From positions 1 through 5,023 of the forward strand of contig JASLIH010000522.1 of NCBI GenBank assembly GCA_030152105.1: a stretch of 5,023 nt of DNA. Direction: 5' to 3'. Under the pieces are notes generated by a model. The model searched no databases. It saw only the letters and a list, made by a program, of their open reading frames with translations, and was not told the DNA's origin. This DNA comes from Actinomycetes bacterium (GTDB taxonomy: Bacteria > Actinomycetota > CALGFH01). Below, piece by piece: positions 4,888 to 5,023 of the stretch (its first letter is position 1; the number at the start of each line of letters is the position of its first letter). The translations under genes and the position numbers were made by a program.

Positions 4888-4982
4888 AGCTTTGGCGACA
4901 TGCCGGCACGCTTGCCGCCCGCTGGCCGGGCTTGAGGGTGTAGAGAAACTCCTCACTGCGAACTTCAACAGCACGGACACGA

Positions 4983-5016
4983 CGAAGCGGGACGCCGTGC
5001 TTCGCGTCCCGCTTCG
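4983..5016. terminator. Perfect 13-bp hairpin near the right edge, possible bidirectional terminator
   Basis: CGAAGCGGGACGC (4983-4995) and GCGTCCCGCTTCG (5004-5016) are perfect inverted copies around an eight-base loop. No gene in the window ends nearby on the + strand. It could end a gene entering from the right on the minus strand. The 95 bases between the ISL3 relic and this hairpin show no other structure or gene. Confidence 0.45.
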
Positions 5017-5023
5017 CCGCATC

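Noticed and set aside
4813..5022. A 69-codon minus-strand open frame at the right edge
   Set aside because: It spans the ISL3 relic and the perfect hairpin, has Ser/Arg/Ala-rich low-information composition and no clear ribosome binding site.
1..5023. CRISPR array, tRNA, rRNA or riboswitch
   Set aside because: No regularly spaced direct repeats, no cloverleaf with a TTCGA-type arm, no rRNA stretches and no known riboswitch core were seen by eye on either strand.

Overview
The window is very GC-rich (roughly 70%), with strong G/C at third codon positions and GTG/ATG starts behind purine-rich Shine-Dalgarno sites. Together with the kinds of genes present, this points to an actinomycete-like (Actinomycetota) chromosome. 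I cannot name a genus. All credible genes lie on the + strand.

Left (1-1517): an ISL3-family insertion sequence. Its transposase (from GTG 105) is broken by one extra base near 1206, which moves the catalytic glutamate and the conserved C-terminus into another frame. The transposase leader can fold into a 13-bp RNA stem (48-60 with 95-107) that buries both the ribosome binding site and the start codon. Directly behind the transposase sits a compact 103-bp MITE-like element (1412-1514) with terminal inverted repeats, flanked by TA dinucleotides inside CTAG sites, as expected of an IS630/Tc1-mariner-type insertion.

Middle (1518-4443): a native gene group. An ECF sigma factor (1678-2259) overlaps by four bases (ATGA) a membrane-anchored, seven-repeat beta-propeller protein (2256-3371). 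That protein is the likely anti-sigma or sensor partner, although it carries no recognisable zinc anti-sigma motif. Two small exported proteins follow, each with its own Shine-Dalgarno: a type I membrane protein with two ALAQER repeats (3513-3884) and a secreted two-cysteine protein (3961-4443). A plausible but unproven reading is a cell-envelope signalling locus: sigma factor, membrane sensor, and exported proteins that may be its targets.

Right (4444-5023): no intact gene. It holds a short open stretch with coding-like codon use, a perfect 13-bp hairpin (4631-4661), a decayed 3' end of a second ISL3 transposase (about 4751-4887) in the same orientation as the first, and another perfect 13-bp hairpin (4983-5016). 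The sigma-factor group is thus flanked on both sides by ISL3-type DNA.

Nothing here is clearly a new defence or biosynthetic system. The most interesting points are the self-masking IS leader, the MITE, and the sigma factor/propeller pair with its exported neighbours.
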